Positions 16,174 through 25,467 are shown, numbered from the stretch's first letter. The stretch: DNA of 46,985 bases from a virus (IMGVR_UViG_3300023198_000515:1-46985), one strand, 5' to 3'. The notes: a model not told the origin generated them from the letters alone. Translations and numbers: made by a program.

Positions 16174-17347
16174 CCTATATGTATGGGCAGCTCTATTAAA
16201 GTTTATTAATGACACAGGTGAGATACCTACTATGCCTTATATTATCAAAACATTCGGTACTAGCAATCGTCTTGCCAATGCTTATAGATTTGCCTTAATA
16301 AATAGGTTTGAAATCAACTCAGACCCAGGTTTATCAAAACAATTGGGTCGTGCAAAGAATACAGCAAGAGAATTAAGAAGGATATCTGCTAAACTTACAG
16401 TAGATAATGAAATACTGGAAGCAAAGGTTGACTTTCTAATGGCTCTTGAACAAATGAGTAAAGACATTAAACCAATGACTATCACTAAGTCAATTCCTAG
16501 TGAAGATGAAACAACAGCTATAGCATTATATTCTGATGCACACGTTGAAGAACGTGTTGATATATTAGTTGTCAATGGTCTTAATGAATACAATCCAGAC
16601 ATTGCTAAGATGCGAGTTAACTTCTATTTCCGTCGTCTATTATGGATGATTGATTCATGGCGTAGAGGTGGCTGGAAGATAGACAAACTTGTACTTGCTA
16701 TCCTTGGTGATACAATTACTGGTTATATCCATGAAGAGCTTATGGAAGGTAACTTTATGTCACCTACCGAAGCTGTTGGTTTCTCACAAGAACTCCTCAT
16801 AGAAGGTATTCAATATCTTGCAGATGTAGGTAGATTCAAAGAGATCACAGTAGTATGTAAGTTTGGTAACCATGGTAGGATTTCAAAGAGAAAGAAATTC
16901 TCTACTGGATATAAGAACTCATATGAGTATATGATGTATACTCAAATTCAAAAGATATTTAGGGATCACAAGACTGGTTATAACCATATCAATTTCGTTA
17001 TTGAAAAAGGTGAATTTACAACAATTCCAGTCTATGATAAAGTATTGTGCTTTAGTCATGGTGATCACTTCAATTACCAAGGTGGTATCGGTGGTATACT
17101 TATACCGTTTAACCGTTGGATTCACAAGATGGACCCAGTACTCGGTGCTGATAAATACTATGTTTCACATTGGCATGGCTATAACAGTATTAAACGTGGT
17201 GTAATGAATGGTTCAATCATTGGTTACAGTCCATTTGCTATTGGTCATGCTTTTGAACCAGAACCACCACAACAACATTTGGAACTTATTGATAGTAAGC
17301 GTGGCTTCTCACTCAATGCTCCTATCATCTTAGAAGATTGGCAATAA
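16148..17347 (+). CDS. calcineurin-like metallophosphoesterase
   Basis: A 399-residue protein with the full set of dimetal phosphoesterase motifs: DxH (D130, H132 in SDAHVEE), GDxxxG (D188 in LGDTITG), GNH (N241, H242), H304 (FSHGDH) and the final HxH (H341, H343 in SHWHGY). These bind two metal ions and hydrolyse phosphoesters. Relatives include SbcD/Mre11-type nucleases and phage phosphoesterases. An N-terminal region of about 120 residues is helical (ARELRRISAKLTVDNEILEAK) and may bind DNA or oligomerise. No SbcC partner is visible nearby. DNA end or nucleotide processing is plausible; the substrate is not decided by sequence. Confidence 0.85.
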   Translation: MSKDKNKFDLYVWAALLKFINDTGEIPTMPYIIKTFGTSNRLANAYRFALINRFEINSDPGLSKQLGRAKNTARELRRISAKLTVDNEILEAKVDFLMALEQMSKDIKPMTITKSIPSEDETTAIALYSDAHVEERVDILVVNGLNEYNPDIAKMRVNFYFRRLLWMIDSWRRGGWKIDKLVLAILGDTITGYIHEELMEGNFMSPTEAVGFSQELLIEGIQYLADVGRFKEITVVCKFGNHGRISKRKKFSTGYKNSYEYMMYTQIQKIFRDHKTGYNHINFVIEKGEFTTIPVYDKVLCFSHGDHFNYQGGIGGILIPFNRWIHKMDPVLGADKYYVSHWHGYNSIKRGVMNGSIIGYSPFAIGHAFEPEPPQQHLELIDSKRGFSLNAPIILEDWQ

Positions 17348-17366
17348 AAACTAAAAACAATATCAA

Positions 17367-17606
17367 ATGTTAAAAGTAGAAGAATATTTACAAAAAGTAT
17401 TTGAAGTTATTCGCATAGACGGATCACTCGAAGAAATACGTAGGATATCAGTAGCAGTACCATGTAGTGCTACACTACAGAATCGTGAAACTCAACTACA
17501 TCACCGTAAGGAAGAACTCCTTAAGGAAATGGGTAGTGAGTACACCCCTGTGGAAATGGCACCCTATGAACAGTACATTGAAGTAGAACTGCAACACACA
17601 AAATAA
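17367..17606 (+). CDS. small hypothetical protein
   Basis: A 79-residue acidic, helical protein (start MLKVEEYLQK) of unknown family. It contains one Cys and no recognisable motif. It lies 19 bases after the metallophosphoesterase gene. Its stop codon overlaps the start of the next gene (TAATG), which suggests coupled translation. Confidence 0.6.
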   Translation: MLKVEEYLQKVFEVIRIDGSLEEIRRISVAVPCSATLQNRETQLHHRKEELLKEMGSEYTPVEMAPYEQYIEVELQHTK

Positions 17607-19351
17607 TGGTACCACAAGGTACTGCAAAAGACGTTGCACGTATCGTAGATTATCAGAGGTTTCGTAGACCAACGTTAAGTGAATTCATAATTGAATTTGA
17701 ATACGAATACGTGCAATTTTCTTTTGCTAAAATATATGAAAATTTGCCAGACTTAGACGAGACAGGTAAGAAACCTACTTGTACTTATCATGAAAGTTGG
17801 CGTAAAGGAGTTTGGGGAACTCCACAAGGAATCATGAGTATTAATCATATCAAAGAACTGATGAAGAAAAATAAAGTAAGGGCTCTTAATTTTGTTCCCA
17901 CATCATACTACAAAGAGCTACTTAAAAAACATCCTTTATCATTTAGCTGGAGGGACATGCATGTAGTTGTGTACCCAAAGAAGGTCATTGAATCAAATGA
18001 TGAAGAAGTACTTGATAACCACAAGGTATACATAAATGGTGTATCAGAGAGGTTATTAAGAACAAAACCTGAATCTAAGTTATACAAGAAATGGTTTAGT
18101 AGAATAGATAAAGACAGTATTAGATTCGATTGGAGATATCTATTAGACTTAGACTGGCCAGAACAACCTGGTAATGACACACTGTATATATACTTTGAAG
18201 GTATATATAAAGGTTCAGAAGACGTGTTTTCTAATATAGATGAAAACTTTAAGACTGGAGAAGTAAAAAATAAGCCTCAAGTTTTTCATAAAAGACCTGA
18301 AACTAAAGGACAACGTAAAAAGGTTATGGCTGAAATACGTATGGCTAATAAAGCTGTACGAAATATGGAGTCACCTAAACCTATACGTGTTGCAAATACT
18401 CGTAAACCAGATGATCAAGTATCTAAGGTTACAATAAAGGGTCGTAAAGTAAGTGCTGAAAGACGTATCAGGCGTATCGTTGTAGAAGAAACACGTAGGG
18501 CTAACAAAGAACAGAAACTGTTCGAACGTAAGTCAGCTGACAATAAGAATCAAGCTAAGATGCATCAACTTGAAATGGTTTGCATTGAACGTCAAGAGGA
18601 TAGTAAAATATTTAAGGTATCTAGACAGAAAGCCAACTTCTTAACTAAGAACGGTAAGTATGTACATGTACCTAAACATAAGTGGAAACGTCAATTATCG
18701 GTTGAACGTACAGAACGTAAGAATAACACTGAAGAAAACCGTGTTACTCCCACCGGACCCAATCGTCAGGCTACTAGAACAGCAGATAATAAACATAAAC
18801 CAATGAATCAATATGCTAAGTATCAGCATATACCTGGTAAATATGAATGGGATGTAGAGAACCCGATTGTTAATGAAGATGGTAGTTATACTTATGTTCT
18901 ATTAACAGAAGAAATAACAATGCTTTGGCCTGAAGGTGAATATGAATATTTACCTGTATTTTACGGTAAACGTCACCCAACTAAAGCAGGTGAACCATTT
19001 ATGATATATCAGTATAATGACGATAATGAAAAAATATTAGTACAAGCTACTAAACGTATGTTAAGACAAACAATACCAGTAGAAGTAATGGCTACTATAC
19101 CTAAGATCAAAAGTAAGAAAAAGAATATTGTACAACATAACTATCCCTCTAAGGTAGGAGTTCAGCGTAAGAAAGTTAAAGCTGCTATTAAAGAGGCTAA
19201 AGACTCACAAAATGTCGAATCAAAGGAACAAGTGGAAAAGAGTCAGCGTCCTAATTCCAGGAAGAACAAAAGGACGAAACAAAAAAATAAAGGTGTGGAA
19301 GAAACTAGAGGAGATGACAAAAGGGTCAAAACCCCTAATACTAAGCACTAA
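17606..19351 (+). CDS. large basic hypothetical protein
   Basis: A 581-residue protein. Residues 1-210 look like a folded alpha/beta domain with many aromatic residues (HESWRKGVWGTPQG, RFDWRYLLDLDWPEQPG). A long, very basic and probably extended region runs from about 225 to 400 (QRKKVMAEIRMANKAVR, ERRIRRIVVEETRR). A second compact part (about 400-500) and a Lys/Arg-rich tail follow. No catalytic motif was recognised. Its charge suggests RNA or DNA binding, or an internal virion or nucleoid role. It starts in a TAATG overlap with the previous gene, and its end overlaps a small alternative frame. Confidence 0.7.
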   Translation: MVPQGTAKDVARIVDYQRFRRPTLSEFIIEFEYEYVQFSFAKIYENLPDLDETGKKPTCTYHESWRKGVWGTPQGIMSINHIKELMKKNKVRALNFVPTSYYKELLKKHPLSFSWRDMHVVVYPKKVIESNDEEVLDNHKVYINGVSERLLRTKPESKLYKKWFSRIDKDSIRFDWRYLLDLDWPEQPGNDTLYIYFEGIYKGSEDVFSNIDENFKTGEVKNKPQVFHKRPETKGQRKKVMAEIRMANKAVRNMESPKPIRVANTRKPDDQVSKVTIKGRKVSAERRIRRIVVEETRRANKEQKLFERKSADNKNQAKMHQLEMVCIERQEDSKIFKVSRQKANFLTKNGKYVHVPKHKWKRQLSVERTERKNNTEENRVTPTGPNRQATRTADNKHKPMNQYAKYQHIPGKYEWDVENPIVNEDGSYTYVLLTEEITMLWPEGEYEYLPVFYGKRHPTKAGEPFMIYQYNDDNEKILVQATKRMLRQTIPVEVMATIPKIKSKKKNIVQHNYPSKVGVQRKKVKAAIKEAKDSQNVESKEQVEKSQRPNSRKNKRTKQKNKGVEETRGDDKRVKTPNTKH

Positions 19352-19403
19352 CGATGAACCGATGTATAGAGTTCCTCGAAAGAGGGATATCACATTGGAT
19401 TAA
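19212..19403 (+). CDS. possible small overlapping basic protein
   Basis: A 63-residue frame in a different phase overlaps the last 140 bases of the large basic gene and continues 52 bases beyond it. It ends 2 bases before the terminator stem. A shorter version starts at the internal ATG at 19314 (MTKGSKPL, 29 residues). The close fit of its stop to the terminator suggests that at least the short form may be real. The upstream part may simply reflect the basic codons of the overlapped gene. Confidence 0.35.
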   Translation: MSNQRNKWKRVSVLIPGRTKGRNKKIKVWKKLEEMTKGSKPLILSTNDEPMYRVPRKRDITLD

Positions 19404-19405
19404 AC

Positions 19406-19435
19406 AGGGTTGGGGAGAAATCCCCACCCTTTTTA
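19406..19435 (+). terminator. intrinsic terminator with GAAA loop
   Basis: A GC-rich stem of about 10 bp (AGGGT-TGGGGA against TCCCCACCCT, with one bulged T) is capped by a GAAA tetraloop and followed by TTTTTATT. It ends the 15310-19403 gene string just before the replication block. Confidence 0.85.
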
Positions 19436-19448
19436 TTCTTTAATTAAA

Positions 19449-19646
19449 ATGATTGATATGCAAAATGAAATAACTTATGCCACTCTTGAACTTACTGATA
19501 AAGTAGGGACATTTGCAGGTATGTTAAGTGATGTTCTTAAAAACAATAATGGAGATTTTACAGAAGCTATCAAAGATGATTTACTTAAAGAACTGAATGA
19601 CGTGACAAAACACGTTATTACTATAATGAAAGAAATACTTGACTAA
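19449..19646 (+). CDS. small acidic helical protein
   Basis: A 65-residue acidic, helical protein (start MIDMQNEITY) with leucine-rich heptads, of unknown family. The frame is open upstream to 19410, but that would begin inside the terminator hairpin, so the ATG at 19449 (or 19458) is chosen. It ends 2 bases before the DNA polymerase start and shares its transcript, so a replication accessory role is possible. Confidence 0.6.
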   Translation: MIDMQNEITYATLELTDKVGTFAGMLSDVLKNNNGDFTEAIKDDLLKELNDVTKHVITIMKEILD

Positions 19647-19648
19647 GA

Positions 19649-21511
19649 ATGACTTGGGTATTTGATATAGAATCGTACCCTAATTTCTTTTCAGTTATAT
19701 TTAAAAATGTAACCACTAAAGAAATTAAGGAATTCGTAGTATTTGAAGATCGTAATGATATTGATGAATTACATACTTTTATAAATGACTCTAGACAGTG
19801 GTTTGTAGGGTATAACTCATTCAATTTCGACAACCAGTTGTTAAACTTCATATACAAGAATCACTTCGAGTTATCTATGTCACCTACTTCTGCAATTACC
19901 GACAACATTCACATGCTAGTGATGCAAATCATTAACTCTGATGTTATTACTTATAAGTATAGGTTACCATTTAAGTCTTTAGACTTAATGAAAATTGGTT
20001 TCTATAGAAAGTCATTGAAACTAATAGGAGTAGCACTCAAGTGGCCTAAATTACAAGAACTACCCTATCCACCAGGCAGTTATATTATGGCAGACCAAGT
20101 TGATACTGTATTAAAATATAATATGAACGATGTGCTAATAACTGAACAACTGTTTTATCATTTAGAAGATAATATTAAATTACGGTTTAATATTGCTAAG
20201 AGATATGGTGTACGAGTATATACAGAATCAGATAGTGGAATAGCTAACAGACTACTAGAGAAATTCCATTCTGAAGCAACTGGATTACCATTTAGTGCAT
20301 TTAAAGAATTAAGAACCATACGTAAGTTTATACCATTTAATCAAGTAGTGTTTGATGAAATACACTTCAATACAAATACCTTTGATAAATTGTTAGAAGA
20401 AGTAAAAGACTTTAAGTATTACAAAGACTTACCGTTCTTCTCTAAAACAGTTACTTTTGATGGTATAAGGTATAAGATGGGAGTAGGCGGATTACACTCA
20501 ATTGACACTGGTGCACAATTTGAAGAAACTGATGAAGCATACTTAATAGATGCAGACATTGGTAGTATGTATCCTGCTACTCTAATAAACAACCAATTAG
20601 CACCTGCTCACCTTGGTAGTAAGTTTTTAAAGAATTTTACTAACCTTAGAGATGAGCGACTATTGGCTAAGAAAAACAAGGACATGACACCAGCAGAGGG
20701 TTTAAAGATTGTATTAAACTCCGCTATAGGTAAGACATTAAACGAACACCATTGGTTATATGACCCAATAGTGAATTTAAAAGTTACCGTCAATGGTCAG
20801 TTATTCTTATTTATGTTAATTGAAAGACTAGCACTATCAGGGTTACACACTATATCCGCTAATACTGATGGTATTACTGTTATCGTACCAAAAAATGAGT
20901 TGAGTAAATATCAGGAAATCTGTAAAAGCTGGGAAGCTGACACAAGGTATGATCTTGAGTACACTTACTATAAAAAGTATGCTCGTAGAGATGTCAATAA
21001 TTACATTGCTATTAAAGATGATGGTGATGTAAAAACTAAAGGCATTTTTATTAAGGACTGGCCTAGTAAATTCTCCAACATGACAGACCCACTGAATAAA
21101 GGGTTTGATAAACCAATCGTATCAATTGCTTTGTACAATTTCTTTGTAGATGGTACCCCAATTGAAGATACAATAAGAAATCATACAGATATATACGACT
21201 TTTGCATATCCAAAAAGATTGACGACAAATTTACAAACGAATTTCATTACATTAAGGATAAGGAACATGCAATAGAAACTATACAAAAATCTGTACGGTA
21301 TTATGTTTCAACAAATGGTGGTACACTACTTAAAGTAGACAGCCAAACCAAAGCAGTATATAACTATGAAGCCGGTAAGGCAGTCACTATATTCAACGAT
21401 TACGTTGAAAAAGATGATTATAAGTTAGACTACGCTTATTACATAAATCAAGTACAAAAAGTAATTAACGAAATTATCAATCCTCAATTATCATTATGGG
21501 ACAGCAACTAG
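19649..21511 (+). CDS. family B DNA polymerase
   Basis: A 620-residue replicative DNA polymerase, short for the family. The proofreading exonuclease comes first: Exo I DIE (D6, E8 in VFDIESYP), Exo II in GYNSFNFDNQ (D61) and Exo III YNMND (Y157, D161). The polymerase domain has motif A DIGSMYP (D303, DxxSxYP), motif B around NSAIGKTLNEHHW and motif C NTDG (D407) in place of the usual DTD. Family B enzymes of this compact form occur in crAss-like and other tailed phages. The gene opens the replication block, 2 bases after a small acidic gene, and overlaps the next gene by 16 bases. I see no terminal-protein gene adjacent, so protein priming is not indicated. Confidence 0.9.
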   Translation: MTWVFDIESYPNFFSVIFKNVTTKEIKEFVVFEDRNDIDELHTFINDSRQWFVGYNSFNFDNQLLNFIYKNHFELSMSPTSAITDNIHMLVMQIINSDVITYKYRLPFKSLDLMKIGFYRKSLKLIGVALKWPKLQELPYPPGSYIMADQVDTVLKYNMNDVLITEQLFYHLEDNIKLRFNIAKRYGVRVYTESDSGIANRLLEKFHSEATGLPFSAFKELRTIRKFIPFNQVVFDEIHFNTNTFDKLLEEVKDFKYYKDLPFFSKTVTFDGIRYKMGVGGLHSIDTGAQFEETDEAYLIDADIGSMYPATLINNQLAPAHLGSKFLKNFTNLRDERLLAKKNKDMTPAEGLKIVLNSAIGKTLNEHHWLYDPIVNLKVTVNGQLFLFMLIERLALSGLHTISANTDGITVIVPKNELSKYQEICKSWEADTRYDLEYTYYKKYARRDVNNYIAIKDDGDVKTKGIFIKDWPSKFSNMTDPLNKGFDKPIVSIALYNFFVDGTPIEDTIRNHTDIYDFCISKKIDDKFTNEFHYIKDKEHAIETIQKSVRYYVSTNGGTLLKVDSQTKAVYNYEAGKAVTIFNDYVEKDDYKLDYAYYINQVQKVINEIINPQLSLWDSN

Positions 21512-21846
21512 TAATACATAATTTTAAACAACCTCTTAACATCACATTAGATGATGTTCTATGTTACATGGTTGATGATGAGCCAGTGTATGAGCCTCCT
21601 TCAAACAAGGAAATCAGACTGGCCATAGAATTAGCCAAACAATTGAATCCTTTGTTCAAATTTAACGTAAAAGAACAAGTGGACTTAATACAAAGGATTT
21701 GTATGTATCCTGTTGAAGAAGACAAGATACTGAACGTCAAATCCTTCAAGGAAATATTGTTCAAAGAAATTATAATAGGTGTCAAATATTTAGGTGATGG
21801 TAAATACAAAGTTAAACTTAAAAGGGTAAGGAGAAGACATACCTAA
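21496..21846 (+). CDS. hypothetical protein
   Basis: A 116-residue protein beginning MGQQLVIHNF in a different frame from the polymerase end, with a 16-base overlap. It has a proline-rich acidic region (VDDEPVYEPPSNKE), a helical middle and a basic C-terminus (KVKLKRVRRRHT). No family was recognised. Its position between the polymerase and the putative helicase loader suggests a replication role. A small CTAAATT/AATTTAG hairpin follows in the 46-base gap. Confidence 0.6.
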   Translation: MGQQLVIHNFKQPLNITLDDVLCYMVDDEPVYEPPSNKEIRLAIELAKQLNPLFKFNVKEQVDLIQRICMYPVEEDKILNVKSFKEILFKEIIIGVKYLGDGKYKVKLKRVRRRHT

Positions 21847-21892
21847 ATTACCATAGTACCAAATTTAGTATCTCCCCTATATAACGGGTGAT

Positions 21893-22480
21893 ATGATATT
21901 AGAAATAGACACTTCATATTTAATAAAAAACAAGATTACAGCTCACCAATATACTATTGCAAAGCTGGTTAGAGAAGATAGGTTACCTGAACTTAAAAAG
22001 TATCTCGTCACAACAGATACTCAATTGAGTTTAAGGAAAGACCTTGAAGATTTATTCAAAGCTGGTTTTGTTACGTCACCGCCTGGTAGCGCCATAAGCT
22101 TAAATACAATTAATATAACTACTAAATTTTCTCAGTCTCATACATTCACAAAAGATCCGTTCGAAGAATTGTATGACGCCTTCCCAACGAAGGCCTTGAG
22201 ACCTGATGGCAGTTATGACTACTTAAGAGTAGACCAGAAACGGTGCAGGAAAATATACTATAACATAATAAGAGAGAGTCCGACCCTACACGACTTTATA
22301 CTTCGATGTCTTGCCGTTGAAGTAAATGACAGAAAATCGAAAGGTCAGATGTCGTTTATGAAACGAATGCCCACTTGGCTGTCATCCGAAGGATGGAAAG
22401 CTTATGCCGACGTTGTGGAGCACTGCGACGATAGTACTCTGGATGAAAAATCTACTGGATATGGACAAGAAATCGAATAG
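21893..22480 (+). CDS. putative replisome organiser / helicase loader
   Basis: A 195-residue protein immediately upstream of, and overlapping by 20 bases, the DnaB-like helicase. The N-terminal part (about 10-65, ITAHQYTIAKLVRED ... DLEDLFKAGFV) looks like a winged-helix domain. The C-terminal part ends with FMKRMPTWLSSEGWKAY, resembling the C-terminal pattern of phage replication initiation proteins that bind origin DNA and load helicase. It has no Walker motif, so it is not a DnaC-type ATPase. Function is inferred mostly from position and weak pattern likeness. Confidence 0.5.
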   Translation: MILEIDTSYLIKNKITAHQYTIAKLVREDRLPELKKYLVTTDTQLSLRKDLEDLFKAGFVTSPPGSAISLNTINITTKFSQSHTFTKDPFEELYDAFPTKALRPDGSYDYLRVDQKRCRKIYYNIIRESPTLHDFILRCLAVEVNDRKSKGQMSFMKRMPTWLSSEGWKAYADVVEHCDDSTLDEKSTGYGQEIE

Positions 22481-23432
22481 GAGTCTCACTTATAGACATG
22501 TAAAAGAGCCAGCCACTGAAATTATTAGGTACATTGATGACAGACGCAAGGGAGTCGTCAAATCTCTTAAAACTAGGTGGAAGAAGTTCAATAAACAGTG
22601 TATGGGGGGGATTGAATACAACGTGATATACACCATAGCGGGTATGTCAGGTAGTGGTAAATCCTCGTTTGTTAATAGTTTAGAAACGGATTTGTTTGAG
22701 AACAATCCTAATGAAAGTTTTATCGTATTGTCATTTAGTTTTGAAATGCTAAGTGCAAGACAGATAGGAAGGAAACTATCATATAAGATGAAGAAGACGA
22801 CCTCTGAACTGTATGGTGGTGGACTAGATTATTATAAGGGTCTTTCAGACAAAGACTATTATCAAGCAAAAAAACACGCAGAACGAATCAGCAAGTACCC
22901 TATCTACTATGTAGACAGCCCTGGTACTGTTGAGGAAATAGGGAACACGATAGATTTATTTCATGAGAAGATTAAAGGTACTAATAAGGGCCTTATAGTC
23001 ATCCTTGATCATGCCTTACTTACTAAAGGTATGGAGGGTCTTCGAGAACGAGAGAATCTGTACGAGTTACAGAAAATCTTTATTGAGAAGAAAAAGGTCG
23101 GTAAGACCACCATAATACAGGTGAGTCAACTGAATAGGAATATTGAAGCTAGTGAGAGAATCAATAATCCTTCTATGCATTATCCAATGCGTAGTGATCT
23201 ATTCGGGAGTGACGCTTTATTTCACGCTTCTGACTATGTTATAGTATTACATAGACCCGAACTGCTTAATATAAAAGAGTATGGACCTACAATACCCAAG
23301 CAACCTGTAGAAGATATGGTTTATATGCACTTTTTGAAAGCACGAGAGGGTGAGCAGAAAATACTCAGGTTCAAAAACAATCTAAAACATAATAGTATAG
23401 ATGAGCCTGATGAATTCAATTTAAAATCATAA
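22461..23432 (+). CDS. DnaB-like replicative helicase (RecA fold)
   Basis: A 323-residue ATPase corresponding to the C-terminal motor of DnaB; the N-terminal primase-binding domain is missing or much reduced. The Walker A is GMSGSGKSS (G61-S69). A SFEM segment follows. A Walker B-like VILDHALL lies near residue 180. The conserved QVSQLNR helicase motif comes next, then GSDALFHASDYVIVLHRP near the C-terminus. It unwinds the fork as a hexamer. The frame is open from 22404, but the ATG at 22461 reduces the overlap with the preceding gene to 20 bases and gives a sensible N-terminus (MDKKSNRS). Confidence 0.88.
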   Translation: MDKKSNRSLTYRHVKEPATEIIRYIDDRRKGVVKSLKTRWKKFNKQCMGGIEYNVIYTIAGMSGSGKSSFVNSLETDLFENNPNESFIVLSFSFEMLSARQIGRKLSYKMKKTTSELYGGGLDYYKGLSDKDYYQAKKHAERISKYPIYYVDSPGTVEEIGNTIDLFHEKIKGTNKGLIVILDHALLTKGMEGLRERENLYELQKIFIEKKKVGKTTIIQVSQLNRNIEASERINNPSMHYPMRSDLFGSDALFHASDYVIVLHRPELLNIKEYGPTIPKQPVEDMVYMHFLKAREGEQKILRFKNNLKHNSIDEPDEFNLKS

Positions 23433-23437
23433 CGAAT

Positions 23438-24154
23438 ATGCTTATAATTCAAAACCTTATCTCTTCACAGAAGAAGAGTAAGCAAATACATAAGAAGAAA
23501 TCTTTTGTGATAGTCAACGATGATCATCATGGAGGATATCTGGTAAAGAATATAGTTAGCTCTATGCGTAGCAGTGGGCTTGTAGAACAAGATGCCCGCT
23601 TTGGAAGCAAACGTGCCAAGAACATCAAATTATTTGATGCAATTGTTGTTGGAGATTCTAATGACAATACTTACTTTGACTATGATTTTCGTGTAGTTAA
23701 ACATAAGCAGCAGAATACACTTGATGACCTTGATGGCCGTGCATTCAAAGTGTTCAGTGTCATTAATGACTACCATGCTATTTTGAATAAGATTTCAGAA
23801 TATGCAAAGGCTAATAATTCTATTACACCTTGTGGTGGTGGATACCAATCCCATGGATATGGTTTCAAACCAAAGAAAAGAAAGTCGCAACCAAAACATG
23901 TTAACGTAACAGTTAAATTTAAAGAGGAAGCGCAACCTGTATTTGCAGCAAAGAACGTTGTTTCTGTAAAACGGTTAAGTCCTATACAGACTACCGAGAA
24001 ATGTACCTTCTTTGATGACTGGGTTAAAATTGGTATGCACCAATTTGATGTCGAATGGGATTGCCTGGGTAACCAGTTTATCTCCGATGCCAAACTCAAC
24101 AGGTATTATATTCGCGAAGACCGCACTGGTCGACGCTTTTTGGTTACTCAGTAA
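23438..24154 (+). CDS. hypothetical protein
   Basis: A 238-residue basic protein of unknown family, 5 bases after the helicase stop and last gene before a terminator. It has a DDHHGGY segment near residue 30 and a Gly/His-rich linker (CGGGYQSHGYGF) near the middle. The C-terminal domain carries WVKIGMHQFDVEWD and is rich in aromatic residues. No catalytic set is obvious. Location suggests a part in replication. Confidence 0.65.
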   Translation: MLIIQNLISSQKKSKQIHKKKSFVIVNDDHHGGYLVKNIVSSMRSSGLVEQDARFGSKRAKNIKLFDAIVVGDSNDNTYFDYDFRVVKHKQQNTLDDLDGRAFKVFSVINDYHAILNKISEYAKANNSITPCGGGYQSHGYGFKPKKRKSQPKHVNVTVKFKEEAQPVFAAKNVVSVKRLSPIQTTEKCTFFDDWVKIGMHQFDVEWDCLGNQFISDAKLNRYYIREDRTGRRFLVTQ

Positions 24155-24165
24155 TGAGTAATACA

Positions 24166-24195
24166 GGTTCCTCCCTTCGGGGAGGTACCTTTTTT
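24166..24195 (+). terminator. intrinsic terminator with UUCG loop
   Basis: A 10-bp stem (24166-24175 with 24180-24189, one mismatch) is capped by a TTCG tetraloop closed by C-G and followed by TTTTTT. This is a textbook strong terminator, placed between the helicase operon and the Sak4-like/SSB operon. Confidence 0.9.
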
Positions 24196-24215
24196 AACTA
24201 TAAAACCTAATTTAA

Positions 24216-24866
24216 ATGAACACAACTCCGTACCAAATTGCCCTTGTTGGCATGTCTGGTAGAGGTAAGACCATGGCGTTCAGGAATTTAGACCCTGAAA
24301 AGACTGGTTTTGTCAATATGGAAAATAAACCGTTGCCGTTCATTAACAAATTCAAGCATTATAGTTCGCCTAATAACTGGCAAGAATGTTATCAGAAACT
24401 TATCGAATATGCAAAGGACGACTCTATTGAAGTAGTTGTGCTTGATAGTTTTTCGGCATATGTAGATAGCCTGCTGAAGGCTAGTAGAGAAACCCAACGT
24501 GGTTTTGATATTTGGAATAAATACAATGAAGAGATCGGAAAACTTTTGTTCGCAATAAAGAAATACCCAAAGCATATCATTGTCGCCGCTCATTATGAGT
24601 GGGTCGAGACTGAAGCTGGCGCTGTAGAAAAGCGCATCATGGTTAAGGGTAAGGAATGGAAAGGTATGGTCGAGAAAGACTTTACTATAGTACACTACGC
24701 CGACATGCGTATGGAGGACAAGAAGCGTAAATATACGCTCACTTTAAATTCAGATGGTACTAGCTCCGCTAAGACCCCACCCATGTTTATTGAGGACGAA
24801 GTTGATGCAATCCCAAACGATTATGGTCCCTTCATAGAGAAAATGAATGATAAGTTGAATAACTAA
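24216..24866 (+). CDS. Sak4-like RecA-fold ATPase (recombination)
   Basis: A 216-residue RecA-fold ATPase with Walker A GMSGRGKT (G12-T19) and a Walker B-like VVVLDSFSAY near residue 74. Length, the short N-terminus before the P-loop and the AAHYEWVE segment fit the Sak4 group of phage single-strand annealing ATPases. These work with an SSB to pair homologous DNA. The SSB-like gene follows after 10 bases and two PD-(D/E)XK nucleases lie downstream, which supports a recombination role. A generic AAA_24 phage ATPase is the alternative label. Confidence 0.8.
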   Translation: MNTTPYQIALVGMSGRGKTMAFRNLDPEKTGFVNMENKPLPFINKFKHYSSPNNWQECYQKLIEYAKDDSIEVVVLDSFSAYVDSLLKASRETQRGFDIWNKYNEEIGKLLFAIKKYPKHIIVAAHYEWVETEAGAVEKRIMVKGKEWKGMVEKDFTIVHYADMRMEDKKRKYTLTLNSDGTSSAKTPPMFIEDEVDAIPNDYGPFIEKMNDKLNN

Positions 24867-24876
24867 TAATGCAAAT

Positions 24877-25467
24877 ATGTATAAAGTAGATAAGAGCGTA
24901 AACTCTGAAGCAAGGACTACCAACTTCCTAGATGTTGGAATTCATGAGGATGTAGAACTAACCGGAGCAGAATACAAGACCAGCCCTGAAGGGGGTAATG
25001 AGTTCTTGGTATTCCACTTCGAAAAGGATGGGAAAAAGCTGTCCCACACCGAATGGAAACCTAGGGATGTTGATCCTGACAAGCTTGTAAACAAACAAGC
25101 CAATCAGATTAAACGCGTAAAACACATTGTTACTAAATATATCTCAGAAGATGCGTATACTTTCGAAGCCGCCGATTTCAAAGGCTTCTGTGAGTCTACG
25201 ATTACATTACTGGGACAAAGTTACGTAGGTAAGAAAGTAAGATTGAAGGTCGTATATTCCTTTAACAACTATACTTCACTTCCGAACTACGTACCTTTTA
25301 TTGAAACGATGGACATACCTACAGAAAAGACAAAACTTGAGATCCTTTCCATTGATAAGATGGTTAAGACTCAAGCTGATGTAGAACGTCCACAAAATGG
25401 TAACCCGTTTGAAGCACCTACTACCGATAAGGATAGTACAGATGCTGATACGGATCTACCATTCTAA
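24877..25467 (+). CDS. single-stranded DNA-binding protein-like
   Basis: A 196-residue protein. The main domain (about 20-155) is rich in beta strands, suited to an OB fold. The last 35 residues are a disordered acidic tail (TDKDSTDADTDLPF) ending in DLPF, the hallmark C-terminal peptide of bacterial SSBs (DDDIPF), which docks partner proteins. It lies between the Sak4-like ATPase and a terminator, a pairing seen in phage recombination modules. The OB fold itself is inferred, not proven from motifs. Confidence 0.75.
   Translation: MYKVDKSVNSEARTTNFLDVGIHEDVELTGAEYKTSPEGGNEFLVFHFEKDGKKLSHTEWKPRDVDPDKLVNKQANQIKRVKHIVTKYISEDAYTFEAADFKGFCESTITLLGQSYVGKKVRLKVVYSFNNYTSLPNYVPFIETMDIPTEKTKLEILSIDKMVKTQADVERPQNGNPFEAPTTDKDSTDADTDLPF

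Noticed and set aside
19410-19448. Upstream start for the small acidic protein before the polymerase
   Set aside because: It would start within the terminator hairpin at 19406-19430.
22404-22460. Upstream start for the helicase
   Set aside because: It adds residues that merely read the other frame of the helicase-loader gene; the ATG at 22461 is better.
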